Positions 32,580 through 42,499 of a stretch of DNA of 44,725 bases are shown here, piece by piece. Under the pieces are notes generated by a model. That model was not told the origin of the DNA and did no database searches. It saw nothing but the letters and a program-made list of their open reading frames with translations. The translations under genes were made by a program, and so were the position numbers. This stretch comes from a bacterium. Lineage in GTDB: Bacteria > SZUA-79 > Acidulodesulfobacterales > Acidulodesulfobacteraceae. The stretch is taken from assembly GCA_027318865.1 (NCBI GenBank), contig DAHVOJ010000011.1, forward strand, positions 1 to 44,725, read 5' to 3'. Position 1 is the stretch's first letter. The number at the start of each line of letters is the position of its first letter.

Positions 32580-33395
32580 TTAATATATAACTATAGAAGA
32601 ATACCCTACAACACTGGAATAGTCGCCGGTAACTTCTCCCGAATTAGTATAACCTATCAGTTTTGCCTTTGTATGTCCGGCCATTTTGGCTACGTTAAGC
32701 ATTATTGAGGCTGGAATAAAACCGCACATGGTAATATCGTTTAACCCGACTTTTTCGTATAAGCCGCGGGGATTTAAATCAAGTATCTCTTTAATGGCGA
32801 TATCGTCTTTTAATCTGGCGGATTCCGCCGGTTCATAATGCGTCATATCCGAACTTGCGACTATTAAAACATCATCAAGCAGATTCAATTTCCTTAAGGC
32901 GTTAAATATCGCCTTCGAAGCATTTAATACGTCGTTATACCTTATAAAAGAAACAACTATTGGAACAATACTAAAATCTTTCTTAAAATTATATATGAGC
33001 GGTATCTGAACTTCTATGGAATGTTCTTTCAAATGCGCCTGTTCGTCGGCGCTAAACGGACTGTCCGCATCTTTTATTATGGCATCGGCAAGTTCGGCAT
33101 TAATAGCAACGGAAAAATCTTTAAAATCGTATTTGCCGTTATCCATCACGGAATAACCGGCTCCCATACCGGTATGGTTCGGACCTATAATAATAATATT
33201 ATTTTTTATATTAATGCTTGAAAATCCGGCATATGCGGTCTTTCCCGAATATACATAACCTGCATGAGGCGATACAATGCCGAAAGCGTTTATTCTTTCT
33301 TTCGGAGGAACGATGCCGAAGGAATCTATTAAATTATTTATATTATTCAGCCCTTCGGGATAAAAATAACCCATTGCGGCTGGTTTTCTAATCAA
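32580..33395 (-). CDS. amrB: MEMO1/AmmeMemoRadiSam system protein B
   Basis: A 271-aa member of the Memo family. Seen: the conserved N-terminal RKPAAMGYFYPEG, the metal-ligand His in GIVSPHAGYVYSGKTA (~42-57), IIGPNHTGMG, the acid/His cluster EHSIEVQIPL and SSDMTHYEPA. These match the dioxygenase-like metal site of Memo proteins. The biochemical role is unknown in bacteria; the family is often found with a radical-SAM and an AMMECR1 gene, neither of which is in this window. 10 nt before gltX. Confidence 0.88.
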   Translation of the reverse strand: MIRKPAAMGYFYPEGLNNINNLIDSFGIVPPKERINAFGIVSPHAGYVYSGKTAYAGFSSINIKNNIIIIGPNHTGMGAGYSVMDNGKYDFKDFSVAINAELADAIIKDADSPFSADEQAHLKEHSIEVQIPLIYNFKKDFSIVPIVVSFIRYNDVLNASKAIFNALRKLNLLDDVLIVASSDMTHYEPAESARLKDDIAIKEILDLNPRGLYEKVGLNDITMCGFIPASIMLNVAKMAGHTKAKLIGYTNSGEVTGDYSSVVGYSSIVIY

Positions 33396-33429
33396 TCAAC
33401 TCACCTTTTTAATAAATTATATCACAAAA

Positions 33430-35343
33430 TCACGCATTGCAAACCTCGACGTAAATCAGAGTTTCGTCCGGATTTACGCTGTCCCCTTCTTTTATGTAAA
33501 TTTCTTTAATAATGCCGTCTATAGGCGTATGTATCTCGTTTTCCATCTTCATTGCTTCTACTATTAAAACGGTATCGCCCGCTTTTACCGGACTGCCTTC
33601 TTTAACCATTATTTTAGAAATTCTTCCCGGCATCGGAGCATAAACATCTCCTTCCCGTTTAGGAGACGGTCTTTTTGACCTTGCAATATTTTCTCCTACA
33701 ATTTCGCCTCCCGCGCTGGGAACAATTTCCGTAAGAGATTCTATGACGACTTCCTCCATAACTCCGTCCACATTTAAGAAAAACGGTCTTTTTTGATCGG
33801 ATTTATGGCCTACGCCTGCAATTTTAATTTTATAACTTTCGCCGTGAACGGTAACGTTAAACTCGCTCGGGGCAAGTCCGCCGTCCCTTCCGATATTATC
33901 AACGTCGAATTCATCCGGCGTTTTTGATGTTTCGGTTTGCAGAACCGCGTTTAAATCGGTTTCACTCTCGATATTCGAATAATCGGGAAGTTTCCCGTCT
34001 TTTCTGTCTTTAAAAAAATCTTCCGCAATTTTCGGAAATAAAACATATGTTAATAAATCTTCGTCCGATAAAATATATTCCTTAATTCCGCCGTAATCCT
34101 TATTAAGCTCCGGCTCAAGCAAATCCGCTGGTCTGACGGTTATAACCTCTTCATCGCCAAGAACCTTTTTCTGAACTTCCTTGTTTACTTCCGACGGCGA
34201 TTTTCCGTAATAACCTTTTAAATAATTTTTCGTCTCGCTTGTAATGACTTTATATTTCTCTCCCGTTATCACGTTAAGCGCCGCCTGCGTTCCGACAATC
34301 TGCGACGAAGGCGTTACAAGCGGAGGAAAACCGAAATCTTCCCTGACCTGCGGCACTTCGTAAAGCACCTCCTCCATTTTGTCTAAGGCATTTTGTTCCT
34401 TAAGCTGGCTTGCGAGGTTCGACATCATGCCGCCCGGCACCTGCGTAACAATCATATCGGTATTAATACTTGTATATTCGCTTTCGAAAGCGGCATATTT
34501 TTTTCGCGCTTTTCTGAAATAATCCGCAACTTCCTTTAATTTTTCGAGGTCAAGGTTTATATCATAGCCCATTTCCTGAAGCGTAAAAACGATTGACTCC
34601 GTCGGCGGATGCGAAGTGCCGCTGGCTAAAGACGATATCGCCGTATCTATAATATCCGCTCCGGCCTCAACCGCTTTTAACAGCGACATAGACGCAAAGC
34701 CGCAAGTAGAATGGGAATGAATATGAATGGGAATGCCGACCTTTTTCTTTATCATAGCCACAAGTTCATAAGCGTTGGCAGGCGACAAAAGTCCTGCCAT
34801 ATCCTTTATCGCAATAGTATCCGAACCCATTTCTTCAAGTTCGACCGCCATATTTACGAATAATTCGTTAGTGTGCACCGGACTTGTGGTATAACATATC
34901 GTGCCTTCCACCGTTTTTTTCTTCTTTTTTGCCGTAAGGACAGCTTTTTTAATGTTTCTGAAATCGTTTAAAGAATCGAATATCCTGAAAACGTCTATGC
35001 CGTTATCGGCGCTTAAAGATACAAATTTTTCTACCGTGTCGTCTGCGTAATGCCGATATCCGACCAAGTTTTGACCCCTTAGAAGCATCTGAAGTCTTGA
35101 GTTTTTATAAGCCTTCCTTATTCTTCTCAGTCTCTCCCATGGATCCTCTCTTAAAAATCTTAAACAGGAATCAAAAGTAGCGCCGCCCCAAACCTCTAAA
35201 GACCAAAATCCGATATTGTCTAAAACATTAGATATTCCAAGTATATCGGGCGTGGTCATTCTGGTAGCCAGAAGAGACTGGTGAGCATCTCTTAATGCCG
35301 TCTCCATAACGCCTATTTTTCTAATGTAGGTTTTCTCTTCCAT
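33430..35343 (-). CDS. pycB: pyruvate carboxylase subunit B (biotin/carboxyltransferase)
   Basis: A 637-aa protein: carboxyltransferase TIM barrel (about 8-300; METALRDAHQSLLATRM), a PYC/OADA conserved region (about 300-480), a linker and a C-terminal biotinyl domain with EAMKMENE near residue 597. It carries the carboxyl group from biotin to pyruvate. The adjacent biotin carboxylase gene gives a two-subunit pyruvate carboxylase, supplying oxaloacetate. It could instead be oxaloacetate decarboxylase alpha, but no membrane OadB/OadG subunit is present and the carboxylase is next door. Confidence 0.9.
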   Translation of the reverse strand: MEEKTYIRKIGVMETALRDAHQSLLATRMTTPDILGISNVLDNIGFWSLEVWGGATFDSCLRFLREDPWERLRRIRKAYKNSRLQMLLRGQNLVGYRHYADDTVEKFVSLSADNGIDVFRIFDSLNDFRNIKKAVLTAKKKKKTVEGTICYTTSPVHTNELFVNMAVELEEMGSDTIAIKDMAGLLSPANAYELVAMIKKKVGIPIHIHSHSTCGFASMSLLKAVEAGADIIDTAISSLASGTSHPPTESIVFTLQEMGYDINLDLEKLKEVADYFRKARKKYAAFESEYTSINTDMIVTQVPGGMMSNLASQLKEQNALDKMEEVLYEVPQVREDFGFPPLVTPSSQIVGTQAALNVITGEKYKVITSETKNYLKGYYGKSPSEVNKEVQKKVLGDEEVITVRPADLLEPELNKDYGGIKEYILSDEDLLTYVLFPKIAEDFFKDRKDGKLPDYSNIESETDLNAVLQTETSKTPDEFDVDNIGRDGGLAPSEFNVTVHGESYKIKIAGVGHKSDQKRPFFLNVDGVMEEVVIESLTEIVPSAGGEIVGENIARSKRPSPKREGDVYAPMPGRISKIMVKEGSPVKAGDTVLIVEAMKMENEIHTPIDGIIKEIYIKEGDSVNPDETLIYVEVCNA

Positions 35344-35407
35344 ACGTATATACCTCTTTCAATTTATATAACTTGATATAACTTGCTTTATAACTACCCG
35401 CTTAACG

Positions 35408-36832
35408 TCAAATCCCGTAATAGGCAGAAATGGCAGCTGAAATAGCCAGAATTCTGTCGAACGGGTCTCTTTGGGGTTTATAGTCTTTAAGGTCGGGTCT
35501 TTCTTCTATAAAATTAGTATCGAAATTCCCCTTTATAAACTCTTTATCCTGAACTATTTTAAGCTGAAAAGGAATCGTCGTTCTTACGCCTTTTATTACG
35601 AACTCGTCTAACGCCCTCTGCGCGCGCCTGACCGTTTCCTCCCATGTACGCCCGCCCACAGTAAGCTTTGCAATCATCGAATCGTAAAAAGGCTGAATCG
35701 TATAATCTTTATAAACAGCTCCGTCAATCCTGACTCCTATTCCTCCCGGAGAGTAATAAGCCGTAATTTTACCCGTGCTCGGAGCAAAATCTTTTCTTGG
35801 GTTTTCCGCGTTAATCCTGCACTCTAAGGCATAACCTCTCATCGATACGTCTTCCTGCTTAATGTCAAGCTCCTTTCCCATGGCAATTTGAATCTGCTCC
35901 CCGACGATATCTATGCCTGTTACGATTTCGGTAACCGAGTGTTCTACCTGTATGCGCGTATTCATCTCCATAAAATAATAATTTCCGCTTCTATCGACTA
36001 TATATTCGATTGTTCCCGCATTTCTATAATCGCAGGCTTTAGCGGCTTTTATGGACGACTCGCCCATTTTTTGTCTCATTTCTTCGGTAAGTATCAATGA
36101 CGGCGCTATTTCTATTAATTTTTGATGCCTCCTCTGGATAGAGCAGTCCCTTTCTCCCAGATGAACAATATTCCCGTAATTATCCGCAAGTATTTGAAAT
36201 TCGATGTGGTGGGGCTTCTCGATATACTTTTCTATGAACACTTCAGGATTTCCAAATGCCTTTTCGGCTTCGGAACGGGATAACGATAAATTCTTTATAA
36301 GTTCCGCATCGTTATAACAAATTCTAATCCCTTTACCGCCGCCGCCCGCCGAAGCCTTTATCATAACCGGATACTTTATTTTATTTGCAATATCGATTGC
36401 TTCTTCCTCGGATGAAACTCCGCCTTCGGAACCTTCGACTACCGGAACGCCTACCGAACGCATAAGTCTTTTAGACTCAATTTTATCTCCCATCATAGCA
36501 ATCGATTTTGATGACGGTCCGATAAAAACAACCCCTCTTTTTTCGCAGACTTCAGGAAGTTTAGGATTTTCGGATAAAAAACCGTAACCGGGATGAATTG
36601 CATCTGCGCCGGTGTTGACGGCGAGATCTACTATTCTATTAATATTGAGGTAGCCGGAGATTGGACCCGGTCCGACAAGATATGCTTCATCCGCTTTTTT
36701 AACGTGCAGGGCATAAGCATCCGCTTCGGCATAAATGGCTACGGTTTTAATACCGAGCTCCTTGCATGCCCTAATCACCCTCGAAGCAATTTCTCCCCTG
36801 TTGGCTATTAATACTTTTTTAAATTGTTTCAT
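35408..36832 (-). CDS. pycA: biotin carboxylase, pyruvate carboxylase subunit A
   Basis: A 474-aa ATP-grasp biotin carboxylase. Starts KKVLIANRGEIASRVIRACKELG (5-27), with YADADA-like YAEADAYALHV, HPGYGFLSEN (about 79-88), the Gly-rich loop KASAGGGGKGIRI (about 158-170), and FMEMNTRIQVEHSVTE (about 277-292) with the catalytic Glu and Arg. Pairs with pycB 64 nt downstream. The same enzyme could also serve acetyl-CoA carboxylase in some bacteria. The region upstream has a possible TTGACT / 17 nt / TTAAAA promoter. Confidence 0.92.
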   Translation of the reverse strand: MKQFKKVLIANRGEIASRVIRACKELGIKTVAIYAEADAYALHVKKADEAYLVGPGPISGYLNINRIVDLAVNTGADAIHPGYGFLSENPKLPEVCEKRGVVFIGPSSKSIAMMGDKIESKRLMRSVGVPVVEGSEGGVSSEEEAIDIANKIKYPVMIKASAGGGGKGIRICYNDAELIKNLSLSRSEAEKAFGNPEVFIEKYIEKPHHIEFQILADNYGNIVHLGERDCSIQRRHQKLIEIAPSLILTEEMRQKMGESSIKAAKACDYRNAGTIEYIVDRSGNYYFMEMNTRIQVEHSVTEIVTGIDIVGEQIQIAMGKELDIKQEDVSMRGYALECRINAENPRKDFAPSTGKITAYYSPGGIGVRIDGAVYKDYTIQPFYDSMIAKLTVGGRTWEETVRRAQRALDEFVIKGVRTTIPFQLKIVQDKEFIKGNFDTNFIEERPDLKDYKPQRDPFDRILAISAAISAYYGI

Positions 36833-36998
36833 AAAATTTAAAATAAAAAGTTGATAAAATATCGGTTAAAGTGTTTTGTAGTAAAGAGTCTGAACAATAA
36901 GAAACGGCGGTTAAATTTTTACAAACAGCGGTTGATGATTAATTTTAAACCATTATTTTAAAAAAGTCAATAAAATATCGACACATAAAATATCGACA

Positions 36999-37162
36999 CC
37001 CAAATCCCGATTTAGAAAAATATTTATATATTCCAATGTTAAGTAAATCTGGATTCCTGCTTACGCAGGAATGACACCCGTTGGGTGAAAAGTTAAATTC
37101 CTTAATTGTCATTCCCGCGCAGGCGGGAATCCAGAAAATAAATTTCTAAATCGGGATTTGGG
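36999..37162. repeat. nested-palindrome element, copy 2 (reverse orientation)
   Basis: Outer arms CCCAAATCCCGATTTAGAAA (36999-37018) and its exact reverse complement (37143-37162) flank an 86-nt inner unit (37049-37134). Read on the minus strand it matches copy 1 part for part: outer arm, 8-nt gap, hairpin arm, 20-nt spacer, CACCCAACGGGTG, hairpin arm, 30-nt gap, outer arm. It lies 7 nt after the hisS stop and may act as its terminator. Just outside, a 15-nt tandem duplication (TAAAATATCGACACM, 36971-37000) abuts it. The remainder of the 337-nt hisS-pycA gap is AT-rich with no gene. Confidence 0.75.
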
Positions 37163-37169
37163 CGACATA

Positions 37170-38513
37170 TCATTTGATTGATTCGGCGGCTTCTTCGGCG
37201 GAAATGAATATTTCTTTTCTCGTTTTAAGGTTTTTTAAGGTGAGCTTTTTTTCGGAGGCTTCCCTTCCGCCTATTACGGCAATATACTCTATTCCTTTTT
37301 TATCGGCATATTTTATCTCTTTTCCGATATTAGGCCCTTCCGAAACGGATAATTCGGCATTAATTCCTTTCAGGCGGAAAAATTTTGCGGTTTTTAAGGC
37401 GGATGTTCTTTCGCTTTCGCTTAGATAAACGATATAAAGCCTTACCGGCGAAGAAAGGGATTTAAATATATCTTTATCCCTTTCAGTAACGATATCTATT
37501 ATTCTTTCGACGCCGAAGGATATTCCGCAGGCGCCTTCGGGACGGCTTCCGTAAAGTTCGACCAAGTTATCGTATCTTCCCCCGGCGGCAAAACTTCCTA
37601 TGGAGATGTCCTTAGATTTTATCTCGAAAATAGGTCCGGTATAATAACCTAACCCTCTTACCAAAAGCGGGTCGAATTTTATAACGTTCAAGCCTTCGCA
37701 AGCTCCGGCTTTTCGCTCATTTTCTATTATGAATGAAAGCTCTTCTATGCCTTCGTTTGTTTTATTTTTAATAGATTCGTCTTTTACATATTCGTTAATT
37801 CGCTCTTTTAATGCCGTAAGTTTCTTTGCATCGTCCAGCCCGGGGTCTAAATCTATGAGCCGCATAAACGAACGGTAGTTTCCTTCTCCGATGCCGTTTT
37901 CGTTAAATTCTTTAATTACTCCGGCTTCTCCGATTTTTGCAGTTTTATCGAGCGCCCTTAGCGCGGCGTCTTTTTTGCTTTCGTCTATGCCTGCGGCGTT
38001 AATTATGCCGTCGAGTATTTTCCTGTCGTTGATAACTATTTCATAATTTCCCATACTTAGTTTTTCTAGGGTAAAAACCGCAAGGTCGAGCAGTTCGAGC
38101 TCGACGTTCATTGAATAAGAACCGATTATATCCGCATCCGCCTGATAAAACTCCCTGTATCTTCCCGCCTGCGTATTTTCGTACCTGTAAACTTTGCCTA
38201 TTATGTATCTTTTAAACGGTTTGGTAAGTTTTTCGGCGTTGGTAGCGTAATAACGCCCTAAAGGAGACGTAAATTCGAACCTCAAACCGAGTTTGCGTTT
38301 TGCTTTATCCTCGAAAACATATATCTCTTTTTCTATTTCGCTTCCGCATTTTCTCGAAAGAAGCTCGAAATATTCGAAAACGGGGGAATCTATTTCGACG
38401 AAGCCGTAAAGAGCAAAGGATTCCCGTATGGTTTCCATAACCTTTCTTCTTAAAACCATCTCTTCGGGAAGGAAATCCCTCGTCCCTTTCGGCGGCTGTA
38501 TAAGTTTGCTCAT
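37170..38513 (-). CDS. hisS: histidyl-tRNA synthetase
   Basis: A 447-aa class II synthetase. Motif 2 KVYRYENTQAGRYREFYQADADIIG, histidine-A-box-like GLGYYTGPIFE, motif 3 GACGISFGVERII, and the C-terminal anticodon-binding domain (about 350-440). Length slightly above typical (420-430). Preceded by a DsrE-like gene, only 1 nt away, and tpiA/ileS upstream, so it is operon-linked. An element copy lies directly behind it. Confidence 0.96.
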   Translation of the reverse strand: MSKLIQPPKGTRDFLPEEMVLRRKVMETIRESFALYGFVEIDSPVFEYFELLSRKCGSEIEKEIYVFEDKAKRKLGLRFEFTSPLGRYYATNAEKLTKPFKRYIIGKVYRYENTQAGRYREFYQADADIIGSYSMNVELELLDLAVFTLEKLSMGNYEIVINDRKILDGIINAAGIDESKKDAALRALDKTAKIGEAGVIKEFNENGIGEGNYRSFMRLIDLDPGLDDAKKLTALKERINEYVKDESIKNKTNEGIEELSFIIENERKAGACEGLNVIKFDPLLVRGLGYYTGPIFEIKSKDISIGSFAAGGRYDNLVELYGSRPEGACGISFGVERIIDIVTERDKDIFKSLSSPVRLYIVYLSESERTSALKTAKFFRLKGINAELSVSEGPNIGKEIKYADKKGIEYIAVIGGREASEKKLTLKNLKTRKEIFISAEEAAESIK

Positions 38514-38514
38514 A

Positions 38515-38844
38515 TTACAGCGCTATATAGGCGCAACCTTCTTTTGAAAGTTTGGCAATCTTTTCTACGCCGGCCGGAACTATCTTAGCGTAATCGGGGA
38601 TATCGCCGTCTTTAAGTTCGAACATGTTCATCGCATTGCGGCAGACGAAAATATTTACTTTTTCGTTAAGAACGGTCCTTAACTGTTCTTTAAGCTGGGA
38701 ATGGTGCAGCAGGGAAACCACGGCAGGACCGAATACCACTACGTTTATTTCTTCGGTTTCGCTTATTGCGCTAATATTTTTAATCACGCTCATTAAAAGA
38801 CCCGGGTTAATAGTTCCGTTTGACGTCTGGATAACGTATTTCAT
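38515..38844 (-). CDS. DsrE/DsrF-like small sulfur-relay-type protein
   Basis: A 109-aa protein of the intracellular sulfur oxidation DsrE/DsrF-like fold: VIQTSNGTINPGLLMSVIKNI at the start, INVVVFGPAVVSLL (33-46), Cys68 in VNIFVCRNAMNMF at the position of the persulfide-carrying Cys of this family, and Cys104 near the end. Such proteins accept sulfur from TusA-like carriers in sulfur oxidisers and reducers. It sits between tpiA (4-nt overlap) and hisS, which gives no functional hint; the link to the UGA-containing TusA at 4571-4831 is only a suggestion. Confidence 0.78.
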   Translation of the reverse strand: MKYVIQTSNGTINPGLLMSVIKNISAISETEEINVVVFGPAVVSLLHHSQLKEQLRTVLNEKVNIFVCRNAMNMFELKDGDIPDYAKIVPAGVEKIAKLSKEGCAYIAL

Positions 38845-39632
38845 AATCTTCCTCCTTTTTTAAATATATTATAAAAACTTTGGGGATCTAAACTTGCTCC
38901 GCCGACCAAAACGCCGTCTATATGAGGCTTGCCCATAAGCTCTTCGATATTTGCTTCCGTTACGCTTCCGCCGTATATAACCCTTAATTCGCCTATAGAA
39001 AAACCTGATTTGATATAATCGTAAATAAAACCGTGCATGGCTTCTCCGTCATCCGCTTTTATCGGCATTCCCGTGCCGATAGCCCATACCGGTTCATAAG
39101 CGACTATTAAAGAAGACACGCTCTTCCCTTTAACCGAGTTGAGTCCGACGGCAAGCTGATTTTCGACAAATTTTTCCTGACCGTTTCGTTTTCTTATCTC
39201 CAAATTTTCTCCGACGCATAATATAGGAATTATTCTGCCGTCGTTATAAACCGCCCCTATTTTTTTACCTATAAGTTCGTCGCTTTCCCTAAATATATTC
39301 CTCCGTTCGCTATGCCCTATTATAGCGTAATCGCAGCCGCATGATTTAATCATATCGATGGAAACTTCGCCGGTATGGGCGCCGCTTTTTTCGAAATAAA
39401 CATTCTGCGAAGATAATTTTATGAAATCAAGATAAGGTTCGATTATATTAAGGGTTTCGCAGAGCGAAGTAAACGGCGGCGCAAATATAAGCTCTGAATC
39501 TAAATCGGAATCGCCTGCGCTAATTTTATCTTTTAAGCCGTTGATAAGGTCTAAAAAAACGGCGAAATATTTCCTTATGTCTTCATTTGTCTTGTTCATT
39601 TTAAAATTTGCGGCAATTATCTTTTTTTTCAT
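38841..39632 (-). CDS. tpiA: triosephosphate isomerase
   Basis: A 263-aa TIM-barrel glycolytic enzyme. Seen: AANFKMNKT (7-15) with substrate-binding Asn/Lys, catalytic His in AIIGHSERRNIF (~108-119), catalytic Glu in VAYEPVWAIGTGMPI (~178-192) and the phosphate loop RVIYGGSV...VLVGGASLDPQSF. Slightly longer than usual (250). 13 nt after ileS and overlapping the DsrE-like gene by 4 nt (ATGA). Confidence 0.97.
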   Translation of the reverse strand: MKKKIIAANFKMNKTNEDIRKYFAVFLDLINGLKDKISAGDSDLDSELIFAPPFTSLCETLNIIEPYLDFIKLSSQNVYFEKSGAHTGEVSIDMIKSCGCDYAIIGHSERRNIFRESDELIGKKIGAVYNDGRIIPILCVGENLEIRKRNGQEKFVENQLAVGLNSVKGKSVSSLIVAYEPVWAIGTGMPIKADDGEAMHGFIYDYIKSGFSIGELRVIYGGSVTEANIEELMGKPHIDGVLVGGASLDPQSFYNIFKKGGRL

Positions 39633-39645
39633 AAAATGTAAAGGG

Positions 39646-42438
39646 TTAAATCTGCGAAACTACCGAATGACATCTTCCGCAAATATCCGGATATTCTTCG
39701 TATGTTCCTACGGTAACGTCGTATTTCCAGCATCTTGCGCATTTCTTTCCGCCTTTTTTTTCGACTTCCGCTTCCGTTATATCGCTTGCCGATTTATCTT
39801 TCTTTTTTAGAACAATTCCGGATACTATAAACAGGTCTTTTAATTCATCGGCGTCTATTTTACTTAACAACTCGTAATCTTCGCTGCTTGCATTTAAAAT
39901 AATTTTTGCCTCAAGTGAACTTCCAATGAATTTTTTAGCCTTTGCTTTTTCTAAAGCCGATAAAACAATGCTTCTTATTTCTATTAATTTATCGAATTTC
40001 TCTTCTATTTCAAAATTTTCGAAAGTTTCGTCCGGTTCGTCAAATTTTTCAAAAAAAATGCTTTCCGGCTTTAAAGTCTTTTTAAAATACCCCCAGGTTT
40101 CCGAAGCGGTAAAAGGAATAACAGGAGAAAGAAATTTTATAAATACGTTTAGCGCATAATTAAATACCGTCTGCACGGCCCTCCTTTTAACGGAATTTCT
40201 TCCTTCCGCGTAAAGCGCGTCTTTGGCTATATCTAAATAAAAAGAAGAAAATTCAATTAAAAATTTATAAATTCCCTGATAAACAAGATGAAAATCGAAA
40301 TTTTCGTAATACCTGAAAATATCCTGCGAAATAAGGGTAATTCGATGCAATGCATATTTGTCCAATGCGGATAAATCTTCGTATTTTATCGAATCGACGG
40401 TTTCATCGAAATCATATAAATTGCCAAGCATAAAACGCAGGGTATTCCTTATCTTCCTGTATCCTTCCGAAAGCCTTAGTATTATTTCCTGCGATATTCT
40501 CATATCGTTTTTGTAGTCTTCGGAGGCCGCCCACAATCTTAAAATATCGGCGCCGTATTTATTGATTATTTCGTCTGGACTTATAACGTTGCCAAGAGAT
40601 TTAGACATTTTTTTACCCGAACTGTCAACGACGAAACCATGCGTTAAAACGGTCTTATAAGGCGCTCCGTCATCCGTCCCGACGCCTATTAAAAGGCTCG
40701 AATGAAACCATCCCCTGTGCTGGTCGGAGCCTTCAAGGTATAAATCTGCAGGAAAACCGGCGGATTTAATCTCTTCGTCGTTTTTAAGAACGCAGTAATA
40801 GCTTACCCCGCTGTCAAACCAAACGTCGAGTATATCTTCCTCTTTTTCAAATTCTTTGGAATCGCATTTTTCGCATTTAACTTCTTTTTTGCTTAAATTT
40901 ATAAAATATTCCGCGGGCTTGTCGAACCAGATGTCCGCCCCGTATTTTTGGAATTCGTCTGCTATCTTAAGCGTAAGGTCGTAATCTATATATGCTTCGC
41001 CGCATTTTTTGCAGTAAAATGCCGTTATAGGAACGCCCCACGACCTCTGTCTCGAAACGCACCAGTCGGGTCTCGTTTCAAGCATACCGGAAATCCTGTC
41101 TATGCCCCATCCGGGTATCCATTTTACTTTTTCGAGTTCGTCTAAGGATTTATTCCGCAAATTATTTATTCCCATAGAAATAAACCACTGCTTTGTGGAC
41201 CTTAAAATTACCGGATGTTTGCATCTCCAGCAGTGGGGATAGGAATGGTCTATTTTTTCTTCCAGAACTAACGCTCCGGCCTCTTTAAGTTTTTCTATTA
41301 CATACGGATTAGATTCAAAAACATGCATTCCCGCAAACGTATCGATGTCCTTTAAAAACCTGCCTTCGTTATTTATGGGAGCATAAGCGGGAAGATTATA
41401 TTTAAGTCCTACGGCATAATCGTCGTCGCCGTGACCCGGTGCGGTATGGACGAGTCCGGTTCCGGCATCTTTTTTTACATGGGAACCGAGTATAAGCAAT
41501 GAATCCCTGTTTATAAAAGGATGGCGCGCTTTCTTATTTTCAAGATTTTTGCCGTTTGTTTTAGCAATAACTTTAAACTCGGCATAACCGAATTTTTTCA
41601 TCAATTCTTCGGCGAGGCTTTCTTCGAGGATAAAAATTTCGCTTCCGTTATCTACAAAAGAATACTCGAAGTCGGGGTGTAAAGATATAGCAAGATTGGA
41701 CGGAATAGTCCACGGCGTAGTGGTCCATATTAAGGCAAAAACGTCTTTGCCTCCGGTTTTAGAATCATCGATAATATCCGTAAGGTCGGAGTTTATCCTG
41801 AACTTTACGAAAATAGACGGCGAGGATTTTTCGGCGTATTCGACCTCGGCTTCGGCAAGCGCCGTTTTGCACGACGAACACCAGTATATCGGTTTATTCG
41901 CCCTGTAAAGTCCTCCGTTTTTTATAAAATCGGCAAGTTTCCTTACCGTATTGGCTTCATAGGCATAATTCATGGTAAGATAAGGGTTATCGTATCTGCC
42001 TATACTTCCAAGCCTTTTAAATTCCTGCCTCTGAATATCTACAAACCTGCCGGCATATTCCCTGCATAACTTTCTTTTTTCGCTTTTTAAAATCGAGTCT
42101 TTAGACTTTAAAGTTTTATCTACGTTATGTTCGATAGGAAGTCCGTGGCAGTCCCACCCGGGAATAAAAGGCGCGTAATATCCGGACATCAGCTTAAACC
42201 TGATTATAATATCCTTTAATATTTTATTTAAAGCGGTTCCAAGATGGATGTGCCCGTTTGCGTAAGGCGGACCGTCGTGAAGAATAAAAGTTTTGCGCCT
42301 GCTTTTTGCCTTTTCTATTATATTTTTATAAAGACCGCTTTCCTCCCATTCTTTAAGAAATTTTTCTTCCGTAGCCTTTAAATTTGCCTTCATCGGAAAA
42401 TCTGTTTTCGGCAGGTTCAAAGTGTCTTTATAATCCAT
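39646..42438 (-). CDS. ileS: isoleucyl-tRNA synthetase
   Basis: A 930-aa class I synthetase. HLGT box (PPYANGHIHLGTALNK, 57-72), editing domain with TTPWTIPSNLAI and GTGLVHTAPGHGDDDY, WFDSGVSYYCVL, KMSKSLGN (about 606-613) and a C-terminal four-Cys zinc site CARCWKYDVTVG...CGRCHSVV. The length and C-terminal zinc finger mark the bacterial E. coli-like type. AAAGGA ribosome site; a dispersed repeat lies just upstream (42461-42486). Confidence 0.97.
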   Translation of the reverse strand: MDYKDTLNLPKTDFPMKANLKATEEKFLKEWEESGLYKNIIEKAKSRRKTFILHDGPPYANGHIHLGTALNKILKDIIIRFKLMSGYYAPFIPGWDCHGLPIEHNVDKTLKSKDSILKSEKRKLCREYAGRFVDIQRQEFKRLGSIGRYDNPYLTMNYAYEANTVRKLADFIKNGGLYRANKPIYWCSSCKTALAEAEVEYAEKSSPSIFVKFRINSDLTDIIDDSKTGGKDVFALIWTTTPWTIPSNLAISLHPDFEYSFVDNGSEIFILEESLAEELMKKFGYAEFKVIAKTNGKNLENKKARHPFINRDSLLILGSHVKKDAGTGLVHTAPGHGDDDYAVGLKYNLPAYAPINNEGRFLKDIDTFAGMHVFESNPYVIEKLKEAGALVLEEKIDHSYPHCWRCKHPVILRSTKQWFISMGINNLRNKSLDELEKVKWIPGWGIDRISGMLETRPDWCVSRQRSWGVPITAFYCKKCGEAYIDYDLTLKIADEFQKYGADIWFDKPAEYFINLSKKEVKCEKCDSKEFEKEEDILDVWFDSGVSYYCVLKNDEEIKSAGFPADLYLEGSDQHRGWFHSSLLIGVGTDDGAPYKTVLTHGFVVDSSGKKMSKSLGNVISPDEIINKYGADILRLWAASEDYKNDMRISQEIILRLSEGYRKIRNTLRFMLGNLYDFDETVDSIKYEDLSALDKYALHRITLISQDIFRYYENFDFHLVYQGIYKFLIEFSSFYLDIAKDALYAEGRNSVKRRAVQTVFNYALNVFIKFLSPVIPFTASETWGYFKKTLKPESIFFEKFDEPDETFENFEIEEKFDKLIEIRSIVLSALEKAKAKKFIGSSLEAKIILNASSEDYELLSKIDADELKDLFIVSGIVLKKKDKSASDITEAEVEKKGGKKCARCWKYDVTVGTYEEYPDICGRCHSVVSQI

Positions 42439-42460
42439 AATAGTCCTTTATTGCTTTGTA

Positions 42461-42486
42461 ATTGCGAGCGTTAGCGAAGCAATCTC
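42461..42486. repeat. dispersed repeat ATTGCGAGCGTTAGCGAAGC-AATCTC
   Basis: A short palindromic-looking repeat between ileS and the dehydrogenase gene; the CGAAGCAATCTC end is shared with 29101-29112. Possibly a remnant of an extragenic repeat family. Confidence 0.4.
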
Positions 42487-42499
42487 CTTTATTAAATTT

